Source: Actinomycetota bacterium
GTDB taxonomy: Bacteria; Actinomycetota; Actinomycetes; S36-B12; UBA5976
Assembly: GCA_947452765.1 (NCBI GenBank)
Contig: CANGDR010000007.1
Span: 1-64,000, forward strand
Length of the DNA stretch: 64,000 nucleotides
Reading direction: 5' to 3'
Below the pieces are notes generated by a model. It ran no database searches and had not been told where the DNA came from. It was given only the letters and a program-made list of their open reading frames with translations. The translations under genes were made by a program, and so were the position numbers. Every line of letters starts with the position of its first letter. Within the stretch, counting starts at the first letter, position 1. Positions 38,368-48,570 of this stretch are shown piece by piece.

Positions 38368-39779
38368 CAACCGAGGCACCAGTTGACAAGAAGTTAATGG
38401 CAGTTAGCCGATTAACTTCATTATTGGATGCTGGTTCACTTAAGTTCGTTGTTCCGCAAACCGACGGTCTAGGTGCGGTCTCCGCAACTGGAACCATTAA
38501 CGGACGCAATGTAATCGCATTCGCAAATGATCCTTCCTTCCAAGGCGGCGCACTAGGCGCTGCTGAAGGTGAAGTAATTGTTGGTGCTTACGAAATTGCC
38601 ATGAAAGAACAATGCCCGATCGTAGGTATTTGGCATTCAGGTGGTGCGCGTCTACAAGAAGGTATCGGCGCACTTAAACCATTCGGCGAAATTTTCCGCG
38701 CCATGACTTTGGCATCAGGCAAGATCCCACAGGTTTCAGTTGTGCTTGGCCCGGCTGCTGGTGGTGGCGCCTACGGTCCAGCCCTCACCGACATCGTGAT
38801 CCTTGGACCTGAGGGTCGAATCTTCGTAACCGGCCCAGAAGTTGTTCGCTCTGTAACTGGTGAAGACGTGGATATGCTTCGTCTTGGGGGTCCAGAACCT
38901 CATGGTCGCCGTTCCGGTGTAGTGCATGTTGTGGCCGAAACTGAGCACGATGCGATGGAACAGACGCGCAACATCACTGACCTACTTGGAAATCTTGGCA
39001 ACCTAGATGTATCTAAGATTTCAGACACCGACATGGGCAAACTTCTTCCCGAACAAAATAACCGAGCCTACGATGCTCATCCAATCGTCGATGCAGTCAT
39101 TGACGCAGGAACTGGGATCGAACTTCATCCACGTTGGGCACCAAACGTCATCACAACTCTTGGCCGGTTTGGTGGTCGCACCGTTGGAGTTATTGCCAAT
39201 AATCCATTGCGCCTAGGTGGTTGCTTGGATGCAACATCGGCTGAAAAGAGTGCCCGTTTCGTTCGCATGTGTGACGCACTAGGTATTCCGATGATTGTCA
39301 TGGTTGATGTCCCGGGTTACTTGCCAGGTGTTGGCCAAGAATGGGATGGCGTAGTTCGCCGCGGCGCGAAGTTACTCCATGCGTTTGCCGAATGTGTTGT
39401 CCCCCGCATAACCTGCGTAACTCGCAAGTCCTACGGCGGCGCATACATCGCAATGAACTCCAAGGCGCTTGGCGCAACTCGAGTTATGGCTTGGGAAGGT
39501 GCCGAAGTTGCAGTCATGGGACCGCTTGCTGCCATTCGTATCTTGCACCGTCGCCGGCTTGCCGAAGTTCCACCAGATCAAAAGGATGCGGTCGAAGCTG
39601 AACTTGCAGAAGAGCACAAGATCACTGCTGGTGGCTTACCGAAGTGCATTGAACTTGGCGCAGTTGATGAAATTGTTGACCCAGCGAAGACGCGAACTGC
39701 AATTGCTACTGCACTCAAAGCAGCGCAGAATCCTGACGGTTCATTTACGCGCGGAAATCACGGAAACATTCCGCTTTAA
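38364..39779 (+). CDS. Acyl-CoA (acetyl/propionyl-CoA) carboxylase beta/carboxyltransferase subunit
   Basis: HSGGARLQEG, GPAAGGGAYGPALTDIVI, VDVPGYLPGVGQEWDGVVRRGAKLLHAFAE. Confidence 0.93.
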   Translation: MTTEAPVDKKLMAVSRLTSLLDAGSLKFVVPQTDGLGAVSATGTINGRNVIAFANDPSFQGGALGAAEGEVIVGAYEIAMKEQCPIVGIWHSGGARLQEGIGALKPFGEIFRAMTLASGKIPQVSVVLGPAAGGGAYGPALTDIVILGPEGRIFVTGPEVVRSVTGEDVDMLRLGGPEPHGRRSGVVHVVAETEHDAMEQTRNITDLLGNLGNLDVSKISDTDMGKLLPEQNNRAYDAHPIVDAVIDAGTGIELHPRWAPNVITTLGRFGGRTVGVIANNPLRLGGCLDATSAEKSARFVRMCDALGIPMIVMVDVPGYLPGVGQEWDGVVRRGAKLLHAFAECVVPRITCVTRKSYGGAYIAMNSKALGATRVMAWEGAEVAVMGPLAAIRILHRRRLAEVPPDQKDAVEAELAEEHKITAGGLPKCIELGAVDEIVDPAKTRTAIATALKAAQNPDGSFTRGNHGNIPL

Positions 39780-39793
39780 ATATGGATAGTTAG

Positions 39794-40303
39794 TTAACCA
39801 ACTTGATGCAGCCAGCGCACTGGAACACCATCACCGGCATAGCGAAACGGTTCGAGTTCACGATCCCATGCGCCACCAAGAACTTCATCCACTACCTCGA
39901 CTAACGAGTTACCCTGAGTGACTGCGGCAATCATAGCGGCGCGTAGTTTTTCTTCAGATATAAATCCTTCGCCGAATACGCCCATTGGACTACGCCATAA
40001 CCCAAGTGTTGGTGTTGAAACGAATCGCTGGCCATCAAATCCAGGGCTTGGCTCTTCGGTGATTTCAAATCGTAGGTTTGGAAAAATCCGAAGTGCAGAT
40101 GCGATCTTTGCGGATAGATCTGGCGCTCCGATCCAAGAAAGTTCTGCCCTAACCGTGCCTGGAGCTACTGGCTGATCAACCCAATCAAGGTTTACCGATG
40201 AGCCCAGGATGCCACCTATTGCCCATTCGACATGTTGGCATAATGCTTTCGGGGTGCTGTGAACGAACACAACCCCGCGAGCAGCTGACGACTTAGCCAT
40301 GAT
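39794..40303 (-). CDS. DUF3145 family protein
   Basis: RGVVFVHSTPKALCQHVEWAIGGILG...GAWDRELEPFRYAGDGVPVRWLHQVG; start set approximately at MAKSSAARG. Confidence 0.88.
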   Translation of the reverse strand: MMAKSSAARGVVFVHSTPKALCQHVEWAIGGILGSSVNLDWVDQPVAPGTVRAELSWIGAPDLSAKIASALRIFPNLRFEITEEPSPGFDGQRFVSTPTLGLWRSPMGVFGEGFISEEKLRAAMIAAVTQGNSLVEVVDEVLGGAWDRELEPFRYAGDGVPVRWLHQVG

Positions 40304-40423
40304 TCTTCCTCCCATCTGGCCTGCAAGTTGCCTTCCCCGACACGTTGCAGACTCCATAAGTGGGAGTACTTAAGTTGAGAATAACCCCATCAGCCACATA
40401 AATACCAATGGACGCAAAAATTT

Positions 40424-41404
40424 CTAAGCCGGTGTGGAATTAAGCCCAAAATCATGGGTTTTCGAGCCCTGTTTACTTCGACGTTCCCAAGCACGGCAGC
40501 CCAATTCCACCGAAATTGCATAAATTGCACCCAGAATCGCATCAAATAGGTAGTGCTCTCCGCCATAAACCAAGGCAAAGACCATTAGCGAAACATAGAA
40601 AATTAAGAAAGCTCGCAAAGCGACTCGAGCCTTTGGCCAGAAAAAGAGCGAAATTGTCACAGCCATGCCAGCGTGTAACGAGGGAACCGCAGCTACTTGA
40701 TTCACCACACCTTGTCCCAAGCTGATAATTTGCCCCGCAACTGGAATTCCCAAGACTGCCCAACCACGAGTAGCTATTCGAACGATCGGATCCCCCAAAC
40801 CTTGCTGGGCCGCATACCAGGGTGGGCCAGCTGGAACCAAGATGTAAGTAACTAGAGCAGCACACGAAATAGTAATTACGCGCCTAGCAAACTTGACCCA
40901 AAGTTCCCGATTGCGAACATAGAGAGTGCCCACAATCGTCCAAGGCACTATGAAGTGCGAAACGTAAATCAGGGCCACAAATACTTCCCACCAAGGTATG
41001 TGGTTTGGATTGTACAAGTGCTGCTGCAGGTAAACCGTCGGAATCTTGCCGTCGAATATTCCCCCAAACCAGGAAAGTTCGATGTCGTAAATCTCTTCAA
41101 CGCGAACAGGAAATCCGAAAGTGTCAGCCGCACCGCGTGAATAGTCATAGCCATAAAGCAGTGCAAAAAATGGAATCCAGTCTGCAAATACGCGCCAGGA
41201 TTTAGTTTCAGAACTAACTGAGAACGCCAACGCAGCTGTGATGATAATCAAGATCTGAGTTGCACGATCAAATGGAATCCCACGAAAGGCTACGTATGCA
41301 ATAACTAGAGCTGCCCAAATTCCAACAGCAATCTGTCGATTTCGCGGCCAAGTTGTCATGATGTGTAACAGAATAGTCCCATGCCAAATCTGCGGATCAA
41401 TCAA
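40424..41404 (-). CDS. PAP2 superfamily / inositol phosphorylceramide synthase-like membrane phosphatase
   Basis: VAAVPSLHAGMAVTISLFF and GGEHYLFDAILGAIYA motifs; multi-TM. Confidence 0.85.
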   Translation of the reverse strand: MIDPQIWHGTILLHIMTTWPRNRQIAVGIWAALVIAYVAFRGIPFDRATQILIIITAALAFSVSSETKSWRVFADWIPFFALLYGYDYSRGAADTFGFPVRVEEIYDIELSWFGGIFDGKIPTVYLQQHLYNPNHIPWWEVFVALIYVSHFIVPWTIVGTLYVRNRELWVKFARRVITISCAALVTYILVPAGPPWYAAQQGLGDPIVRIATRGWAVLGIPVAGQIISLGQGVVNQVAAVPSLHAGMAVTISLFFWPKARVALRAFLIFYVSLMVFALVYGGEHYLFDAILGAIYAISVELGCRAWERRSKQGSKTHDFGLNSTPA

Positions 41405-42082
41405 GTCGAGTCAATCGCAGAAATGGAAGCAGTGAGTGCATTTTTTTGCCGAGTCTGGTCCGGTGGCCCGGAACCTGTTCCGTTTGATTTGGGTCTAGCC
41501 GTACTACACGTCGGAGCCTACTGTTCGGCTGCGTACGATGGCGACGATATGGTTGCCGCATCTTTTGGTTTCCGCGGTGTCTACGGTGGCGAAAATATCC
41601 TTCATTCACATGTGACGGGATCATTCCAACCCGGGGCGGGATACGCCTTAAAAATGCATCAATTTGCTTGGGCAAAAGCTCAGGGACTTGATGCTATAAC
41701 TTGGTCCTTCGATCCCTTGGTCCGCCGAAATTGTGTGTTTAATTTCGACAAACTAGGCGCAGTTGCTAATGAATATTTACCAAACTTTTACGGCACCATG
41801 ACTGATGAGATAAATGTCGGTGACGATTCTGATCGACTTTTTGCGCATTGGGCCGTAGCGCAGCCTCGCACAGCAATTAGTGTGTCTCAGGATGCAGTTG
41901 TGATCGAATTGCCCGAAGACATAGAAGCTCTTCGCAAAACAGATATGGAATTGGCGCGCAAGTGGCGCCGTCAAGTTCGCGAGCAATTAAAACCATTGCT
42001 GGACGAGGGCTGGATAATTTCCCGAATGAAAGATCGAAGCCACCTATTAGTTGAACCTCCAAGCTCGAAGGGCACGCTATGA
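41381..42082 (+). CDS. GNAT-superfamily acetyl/succinyltransferase (COG3375-like)
   Basis: GGENILHSHVTGSFQPGAGYALKMHQFAWAKAQGLDAITWSFDPLVRRNCVFNFDKLGAVANEYLPNFYG; adjacent to the menC-like gene. Confidence 0.85.
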   Translation: MPNLRINQVESIAEMEAVSAFFCRVWSGGPEPVPFDLGLAVLHVGAYCSAAYDGDDMVAASFGFRGVYGGENILHSHVTGSFQPGAGYALKMHQFAWAKAQGLDAITWSFDPLVRRNCVFNFDKLGAVANEYLPNFYGTMTDEINVGDDSDRLFAHWAVAQPRTAISVSQDAVVIELPEDIEALRKTDMELARKWRRQVREQLKPLLDEGWIISRMKDRSHLLVEPPSSKGTL

Positions 42083-43188
42083 AACTTGAAGCAGTAGAAC
42101 TAATTCGCTTGGATGTTCCTTTGAAATCAACATTTAGAACATCCGAAGGCGCCGTAAACGTACATGAAGTGGTTTGGGTTCACGCTATTACAGATGTCGG
42201 CGAAGGTTGGGCCGAATGTGCAGCAAACGGCTTACCTGACTATTCCTCTGAATTTCATACGGGTGCTGCTTTAGTTCTGAAGGAATTTCTGATTCCGAAT
42301 TTGATGAAACTAGGAAACGATTTAACTGCAGAAGCAGTTGCTCCGAGTTTGCATTGGGTTAAGGGGCACCGAATGGCGAAGGCAGCAATCGAGACCGCGC
42401 TCTTAGATGCCCAGCTTCGGGCAGCGAATACCTCCCTTGCAACATATCTAGGCGCCGTCAAAGAAACGGTGCCAGCTGGGGTTTCGGTTGGAATTATGGA
42501 CTCGCTTCCTGAACTCTTGAAATTTGTCGAAGGTTACCTTGCCGAGGGCTACCTACGGATCAAACTTAAGATTCAACCTGGTTGGGATTACGAGCCGGTT
42601 AAATTAATTCGCGAAGCATTTGGGCCTGACTTAATGTTGCAGGTTGACGCAAATACTGCCTACACGCGTGATGACTTTGACTTACTTAAGCGGCTGGATG
42701 AATTCAACTTACTTTTGATTGAGCAGCCGATCGAAGAGGAAGACATCCTGGGACATGCGCGGTTAGCTGAATACATCGAAACTCCAGTTTGTTTAGATGA
42801 ATCAATTGTTTCAGCCGACATCGCCAGAGATGCAATTGAACTTGGGGCCGCAGAAATTATTAACATTAAGCCTTCTCGAGTTGGCGGCTATATCGAATCC
42901 GTGAAGATTCACGATGTAGCACAAGCCGCTGGGATCCCGGTTTGGTGCGGTGGCATGCTGGAAACCGGGATCGGACGAGCTGCAAATTTAGCCTTGGCGG
43001 CGCTACCTAACTTCACGCTTCCTGGGGATACTTCAGCATCAAATCGCTATTTTGCAGTAGACACAACCGAACCATTTGTTTTAGTAGATGGTCATATTTC
43101 AGTGCCAACGGGACCAGGAATTGGCGTGGATCCGATTCGCGAAATTGTGGACGGATACACAGTATCTACCGAGTGGGTTAAGAGATAA
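42079..43188 (+). CDS. o-Succinylbenzoate synthase / N-succinylamino acid racemase (enolase superfamily)
   Basis: YLRIKLKIQPGWDYEPVKLIREAFGPDLMLQVDANTAY, CLDESI, INIKPSRVGGY, GGMLETGIGRAANLALAALP. Confidence 0.9.
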   Translation: MKLEAVELIRLDVPLKSTFRTSEGAVNVHEVVWVHAITDVGEGWAECAANGLPDYSSEFHTGAALVLKEFLIPNLMKLGNDLTAEAVAPSLHWVKGHRMAKAAIETALLDAQLRAANTSLATYLGAVKETVPAGVSVGIMDSLPELLKFVEGYLAEGYLRIKLKIQPGWDYEPVKLIREAFGPDLMLQVDANTAYTRDDFDLLKRLDEFNLLLIEQPIEEEDILGHARLAEYIETPVCLDESIVSADIARDAIELGAAEIINIKPSRVGGYIESVKIHDVAQAAGIPVWCGGMLETGIGRAANLALAALPNFTLPGDTSASNRYFAVDTTEPFVLVDGHISVPTGPGIGVDPIREIVDGYTVSTEWVKR

Positions 43189-43191
43189 CTT

Positions 43192-43644
43192 TTACTTCGT
43201 TAGTCGCGGGAAGATCGCTGGAACTCGAGTTTTGTACTCGGCATAACCTTTGTATTTTGCCGTAAGCATTACTTCTTCCCACCGCGATTTATATGTAAGT
43301 AGTAAAGCGAGGGCCGCCCAGATTACGATTTGCGTCAAAACGCCACTCGAGACAACTAAGCCAAGGGTGATTGCAAGTAAGCCAGCATAAATAGGGTGCC
43401 GCATTCGGCTATAAATGCCAGTTGTTACAAGTGTGCCTTCTTTACTTGGAACCGGGTTAGCGGTGAGCGACTTACCTAGCCCACGAAAACCCATAAAGGT
43501 GACGATCACACCTAATCCGATTAACACCATTCCAACGCTAGTGGCCCAACTTGGTACATTCGCACTATCTGGGAAAATTGCAATAACAAGCAACAAAGCA
43601 AATTGTAGGAATACCAGCGTCCGACCCTTTTGAAAATCATCCAT
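43192..43644 (-). CDS. Isoprenylcysteine carboxylmethyltransferase-family membrane protein
   Basis: TGIYSRMRHPIYAGLLAITLGL and SRWEEVMLTAKYKGYAEYKTRVPAIFP. Confidence 0.88.
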   Translation of the reverse strand: MDDFQKGRTLVFLQFALLLVIAIFPDSANVPSWATSVGMVLIGLGVIVTFMGFRGLGKSLTANPVPSKEGTLVTTGIYSRMRHPIYAGLLAITLGLVVSSGVLTQIVIWAALALLLTYKSRWEEVMLTAKYKGYAEYKTRVPAIFPRLTK

Positions 43645-43685
43645 ACGAACGACTCTACAGAATCGCCCTCCGTTACCCTCTTTAT

Positions 43686-44234
43686 ATGGCTAAACGAATC
43701 GTTTTAGGACTTGCACTTGTTGTCCTAATTTCGGGCTGCTCATTTTCAATTCCAGAGGGCTATCGTCCAAAGCCATCCCCGATGCCAACTGCTGGAGCTA
43801 CGCAAATAGCGCCGAAGGATCGGAGTAAAGCAATTGATTTTTCAGGTGAAACGTTAGCTGGAAAGAATTTTCAACTCAATAATGTTCAAGGACCGATCGT
43901 TCTAAACGCTTGGGCCTCGTGGTGCACGGAATGTAAAGACGAGTGGCCAGTATTTGTGGCTGCCCAAGAAAAATATAAAGATGTGACCTTCGTTGGGCTA
44001 AATGAAGCAGACGACAAAAATTCGGCGTTGGAATTCATCGCTAAATTTGGCGATGGCTGGACGCACGTATTTGACCCGAATCAAACTATCGCAACCGCCA
44101 ACAGAATCCTGCCGGGACCCTACCTACCGGTCACGGTAGTGCTTGATAAACAACATCGCATAGCGGCCCGGATTGTTGGCGGTGCGTCCGAAGCTGAATT
44201 AACCGTAATCCTAAACACTTTGACCGCGGAATAA
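43686..44234 (+). CDS. TlpA/redoxin-family thioredoxin-like lipoprotein
   Basis: Lipobox LVVLISGCSF; NAWASWCTECKDEWPVF redox motif. Confidence 0.9.
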   Translation: MAKRIVLGLALVVLISGCSFSIPEGYRPKPSPMPTAGATQIAPKDRSKAIDFSGETLAGKNFQLNNVQGPIVLNAWASWCTECKDEWPVFVAAQEKYKDVTFVGLNEADDKNSALEFIAKFGDGWTHVFDPNQTIATANRILPGPYLPVTVVLDKQHRIAARIVGGASEAELTVILNTLTAE

Positions 44235-44235
44235 T

Positions 44236-45867
44236 TTAACCGATCGATTCGCCGGCTGCTTCTTCCTTAGCAGCCTGCATTTCCGCTCCAGTGCGAAGCG
44301 GCACTTCGCGAAGGAATAGCGCTAATACAAATCCGATTGCAGTTAGTGGGGCTGCTGCCAAGAACACAACATGGAATGACTGCACGAATGCGTGATAAAT
44401 AGCGTGCTGCAAGTCCGGGCTGAATTCCTTGATCACGGAAGTGTTGTTCTTAAGCTGGGCAAACTTTTCTGGCGTAGCGCCAACTAGTGCGGCTGGATTA
44501 GATGTGGCTAGTGAAGTAACTTCCTTCTCTAGGTTTACCTTTAGTCGACTTGCGTACAGCGAACCAAATAGTGCCACACCAATAGTGCTACCGATGGAAC
44601 GGAAGAAGGTATTTGCGCTCGTTGAAATGCCCATGTCCTTCATTTCCACGGAATTCTGTAGCGCAATAACAATGGTCTGCATGGAAAGGCCAAGACCGAA
44701 TCCAATGAGAACTGCGTAGATTGAAAGTCTCCAGTACGGAGTGGTTTCATTCAGGGTAGAAAGCATCAAAATACCAATTGTCATAATTGCTAGGCCAACT
44801 ATTGGGAATCGTTTGTAATGGCCGTGCTTGCTAATTTGCTTGCCACTGAAGATAGACATCGAAACGATACCGAGCATAAATGGAATCAATTTCAGGCCAG
44901 CAATTGTTGCTGAGTTACCTTGTACTACCTGTAGGTACAGCGGCAGCATAATGATCGCACCGAACATGCCAGCACCGATAATGAAGGCCATACCCGAAGT
45001 TATTGAGAATGTGTGATTCTTAAATAATTCCAGCGGCAAAATCGGTTCGGCGGCGCGCATTTCTTGCATAAGGAAAACGACAGTGAGGACCACGGAAAGA
45101 CCAAGCGTGGCAAGGGTCTTGCTACTCAACCAACCTGCTTCCGGACCGTAAACCGAGATGCCGATTAAGAGTGCTGTAACAGCGGACACCATAAGCAATG
45201 CGCCTGAGTAATCGATGCTGTGCCTACGCTTCACATTCGAGTGATGCAATGATGCAGAAGTTAGAACTAGTGCCAGGATGCCAAATGGCAAGTTGATGTA
45301 GAAAATCCAGCGCCAGCCAGCGATGCCAAAAATAGTTGCATGGTCGGAAAAGAATCCACCGAGTAGTGGACCAGCAACAGCAGACAAGCCCCAAACGCCA
45401 CCGAAGTAACCCTGGTACTTACCGCGATCACGTGGCGATACCAAGTCACCAATGATTACGAAGGTAAGCGCCATCAAGCCACCGGCGCCAAGGCCCTGGA
45501 TAGCGCGGAAAGCAATTAGCTGGAACATGTTCTGGGAAGCGCCAGCTAGGAAAGATCCAATTAAGAAAGTTATGACCGCAAACTGGAAAACCCGCTTACG
45601 ACCATATAGATCAGAGATTTTTCCATAAAGCGGTGTCGAAGCTGTAGATGTCAAAAGGTAGGCAGTAACTACCCAGGTGTAGTGCGAAAGTCCGTTAAAG
45701 GTTTCAACAATACTCTTTAGGGCAGTTGAAACGATCGTTTGGTCTAGTGCTGCCAGCAACATACCAACCATGAGGCCAGCGAGCACGCCCATGATTTCTT
45801 TGTGGGTAGGTTGACCGGTCTGGGTGGCTGTGTCTTGTGACATTGGGGTCCTTATATTTGGGCGCAA
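44236..45867 (-). CDS. MDR-type MFS transporter (DHA2/EmrB family)
   Basis: LDQTIVSTALKSIVETFNG, WVVTAYLLTSTASTPLYGKISDLYGRKRVF, 14-TM layout. Confidence 0.93.
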   Translation of the reverse strand: MRPNIRTPMSQDTATQTGQPTHKEIMGVLAGLMVGMLLAALDQTIVSTALKSIVETFNGLSHYTWVVTAYLLTSTASTPLYGKISDLYGRKRVFQFAVITFLIGSFLAGASQNMFQLIAFRAIQGLGAGGLMALTFVIIGDLVSPRDRGKYQGYFGGVWGLSAVAGPLLGGFFSDHATIFGIAGWRWIFYINLPFGILALVLTSASLHHSNVKRRHSIDYSGALLMVSAVTALLIGISVYGPEAGWLSSKTLATLGLSVVLTVVFLMQEMRAAEPILPLELFKNHTFSITSGMAFIIGAGMFGAIIMLPLYLQVVQGNSATIAGLKLIPFMLGIVSMSIFSGKQISKHGHYKRFPIVGLAIMTIGILMLSTLNETTPYWRLSIYAVLIGFGLGLSMQTIVIALQNSVEMKDMGISTSANTFFRSIGSTIGVALFGSLYASRLKVNLEKEVTSLATSNPAALVGATPEKFAQLKNNTSVIKEFSPDLQHAIYHAFVQSFHVVFLAAAPLTAIGFVLALFLREVPLRTGAEMQAAKEEAAGESIG

Positions 45868-45937
45868 ATTTCGAATAATTAATTGAATCTTAAATCTGAT
45901 ATTACTCGGTTAGCCCTTAGTCATGGTTGAATGAATC

Positions 45938-46120
45938 ATGAGCAAAACTGGTGACCCCCAAGATCCGAATAAGGCCGCATTCCTGGCTGCCCTGGAAAAG
46001 AAGAAGTCCCAGGGCGCAAAAGGTGGCAATTCAGGCACAAGCACCGAGAATTCCAAGGCTAAATCCTCTGGCCCAGCCGCAGCTCGCCGCATGGAACGCC
46101 GCCGTAGCGGAAGCGCTTAA
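45938..46120 (+). CDS. DUF5302-like small basic protein
   Basis: MSKTGDPQDPNKAAFLAALEKKKSQGAKGG...GPAAARRMERRRSGSA. Confidence 0.65.
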   Translation: MSKTGDPQDPNKAAFLAALEKKKSQGAKGGNSGTSTENSKAKSSGPAAARRMERRRSGSA

Positions 46121-46141
46121 CCTGCCAAGTTCGCTTAAGGC

Positions 46142-48562
46142 TTAGACGCGGATGCGTTGGCCTTCGGCATCGAACAAGGCATCAGGGGCAATCGTTGCTT
46201 CTAATAAATTCCCACCGCAAGAAATCTGGAAACTGTCGCCCTCGTTGGCGCTAGCAGGAACCCAACCCAGCGCAATTGGCGATCCAACTGACCAACCAAA
46301 TTCCGCACTGGTGACATAGCCAACTGGTTTTCCATCCTGCAAAATTGGTTGGCTAACCGTTGGAACAATTTCATCATTTAGCAATTTCAAAGTTCGTAGT
46401 TTGCGCTTTGGTTCGCGGGTTTCAGTTACACCAATGTGTTCACCATCATTCGTACGAACTGCAAAATCTAGTCCAGCTTCGAGCGCAGAATCTTCTCGGC
46501 TCATATCACTCCCCCAGGCGCGATATCCCTTTTCAAGTCGCAAGCTCGTGAGCGCACCGCGACCAACTGGGATGGCATCGAATTTTGTGGCTTGCTTGAT
46601 AACCTCGCGCCATAATCTAACTCCGTTTGATGCTGAGGTAGATAGTTCCCAGCCAAGCTCGCCAACATAGGAAACTCGAACGGCAGCAACTGGTACACCA
46701 CCAACCGTGGTTTCTTTTGCGTTGAAGTATCTGAATGTTTCATTAGTTAGGTCAGTATCGGTAATCGGCGCCAATATTTCGCGAGCGGCCGGCCCCCAGA
46801 CTGCAACACAGCACGTTCCGTTGGTGACATCAGTTACCGTTACCCGATGCTCGCGAATGTGTGACTTTAACCAAAGTGCGTCACGTGGCGAATTGCCACC
46901 CACCAAGTACCGATCCTGCGCTAAGCGGCTTATGGTGACATCGGAAACAATTCCGCCGTGGTGATCTAGTAGCAGGGTGTAGGTTGCGGTTCCAACCGGC
47001 CGGTCAACATTTCGGGCTGCTACGTAACTCAGGAACTTAGCGGCATCTGGACCCGTTACATCAATGCGACGCAGCGAAGTCATGTCAAAAATTCCAGCAG
47101 TCTCGCGCGTCTTTAAATGTTCACCGGCACTGATCGGTGACCCATGACGGCTAGACCATTCATCGCGCGCCGGCAGTTTCTTGCCTGCGATTAACGCAGC
47201 ATTTGATTCATACCAACGAGGTCGCTCCCAACCCGAAGTGTCAAAGAATTTTGCCCCTAATGCTTCTTGATCGGCAAAGAACGGTGAGAACCGAACGTTA
47301 CGCGGACTTGCCGATGGTTCAGCTGGATGGTGGATTGCATAAGTGTCAACGTAGGCATTGTCACAACGTTGTTCGAAATCAGGTTTAGATAATTCGACGT
47401 CATCAAATCGAGCTAAGTCACCCGGTGCAAAGTCAATTGTTGGAGCAATGCCACAGATTGCTTGGGCCAAAGACCGTGCTGCACCAACTGAGTGCGTAGC
47501 CCAAACACATTCCAAAGCCCATAGACCTGAAACGTTTGGCACTTCGCCCATTAATGGCAAGCCATCGGATGAATATGGGAAAACCCCGTTGTAAGCCTGT
47601 TCGTATTTCAGGTCTCGAAGTATTGGCATTACTTTTAGCGTTTCGTCCCAAGCTGGATCCCAATCCACTTGCGTAAATGGCAACTTCGAAGGGTCTTCTC
47701 GAGTATCCGAGTTGGCTTTCATTTCGTCGTCAGTCACTGGCAATGCGCGATGGTTAAACGAACCAATGCCAGCTTTGTCGCCTTCATCGCGAACGTAAAT
47801 GCCGCCCTCCCAGTGGCGAACGAATGGCAGACTCGCATCGCCATCGCGCCACGGAGCAAGGATTGCAACTGGTTCGGTTACTGCGTATTGGTGTTCCATC
47901 GCCACCATTGGGAAAATGGCTCCAGCCGTAGCCGCGATACCTTTACCCCATCCACCGGCAGCGATCACTACTAAGTCGGCCGGAATCACTTCACCTGCAG
48001 GTTTAACGCCCGTTACTCTCGATTCTGTAGTTTCAATTCCAAGCACACGAGTGTTCCCAATGAATTTGGCACCATTGGCTTGTGCCCGCTCCCCTTGGGC
48101 TTGCGCTCCGCGTAGGGCCTTACCTATACCTTCACGCTGGGTATAGAAACCGCCGATGAAAGATGTTGGATCCAGTAGTGGATTTAACTTTGCGCATTCC
48201 TCTGGTGAAAGCATCTGTGCCTTGAATCCCCAGGAAGTCGCAAATTCAGTTCGCCGCACGAGGTAAGCAAGTCGCTCTTGGCTTTGCGCAATCTCAATAG
48301 AACCGACTGGATAGAAGCTTGGCAATCCATCGACACTCATTGTCATTAGTTTTTCGATCGTGTAATCCGCGAATAAGTGCATCATCTTTGAAGTACTGGT
48401 CCGAGTCATCAATCCAGGTGCATGAGACGTGGCACCACCCGTTCGCCAAATCGGACCTTGGTCAATTACAGTCACATTGGTTTCGCCCAGCAGCATTAGT
48501 TCATCGGCTAACCCAGTGCCAGCGATTCCGGCTCCAACAATGACAATTTTTCGGGCTGACAC
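46142..48562 (-). CDS. FAD-dependent oxidoreductase with GcvT domain (dimethylglycine dehydrogenase-like)
   Basis: KIVIVGAGIAGTGLADELMLLGETNVTVIDQ; VSYVGELGWELSTSA; SLRLEKGYRAWGSDM. Confidence 0.92.
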   Translation of the reverse strand: MSARKIVIVGAGIAGTGLADELMLLGETNVTVIDQGPIWRTGGATSHAPGLMTRTSTSKMMHLFADYTIEKLMTMSVDGLPSFYPVGSIEIAQSQERLAYLVRRTEFATSWGFKAQMLSPEECAKLNPLLDPTSFIGGFYTQREGIGKALRGAQAQGERAQANGAKFIGNTRVLGIETTESRVTGVKPAGEVIPADLVVIAAGGWGKGIAATAGAIFPMVAMEHQYAVTEPVAILAPWRDGDASLPFVRHWEGGIYVRDEGDKAGIGSFNHRALPVTDDEMKANSDTREDPSKLPFTQVDWDPAWDETLKVMPILRDLKYEQAYNGVFPYSSDGLPLMGEVPNVSGLWALECVWATHSVGAARSLAQAICGIAPTIDFAPGDLARFDDVELSKPDFEQRCDNAYVDTYAIHHPAEPSASPRNVRFSPFFADQEALGAKFFDTSGWERPRWYESNAALIAGKKLPARDEWSSRHGSPISAGEHLKTRETAGIFDMTSLRRIDVTGPDAAKFLSYVAARNVDRPVGTATYTLLLDHHGGIVSDVTISRLAQDRYLVGGNSPRDALWLKSHIREHRVTVTDVTNGTCCVAVWGPAAREILAPITDTDLTNETFRYFNAKETTVGGVPVAAVRVSYVGELGWELSTSASNGVRLWREVIKQATKFDAIPVGRGALTSLRLEKGYRAWGSDMSREDSALEAGLDFAVRTNDGEHIGVTETREPKRKLRTLKLLNDEIVPTVSQPILQDGKPVGYVTSAEFGWSVGSPIALGWVPASANEGDSFQISCGGNLLEATIAPDALFDAEGQRIRV

Positions 48563-48570
48563 AACGGTCC

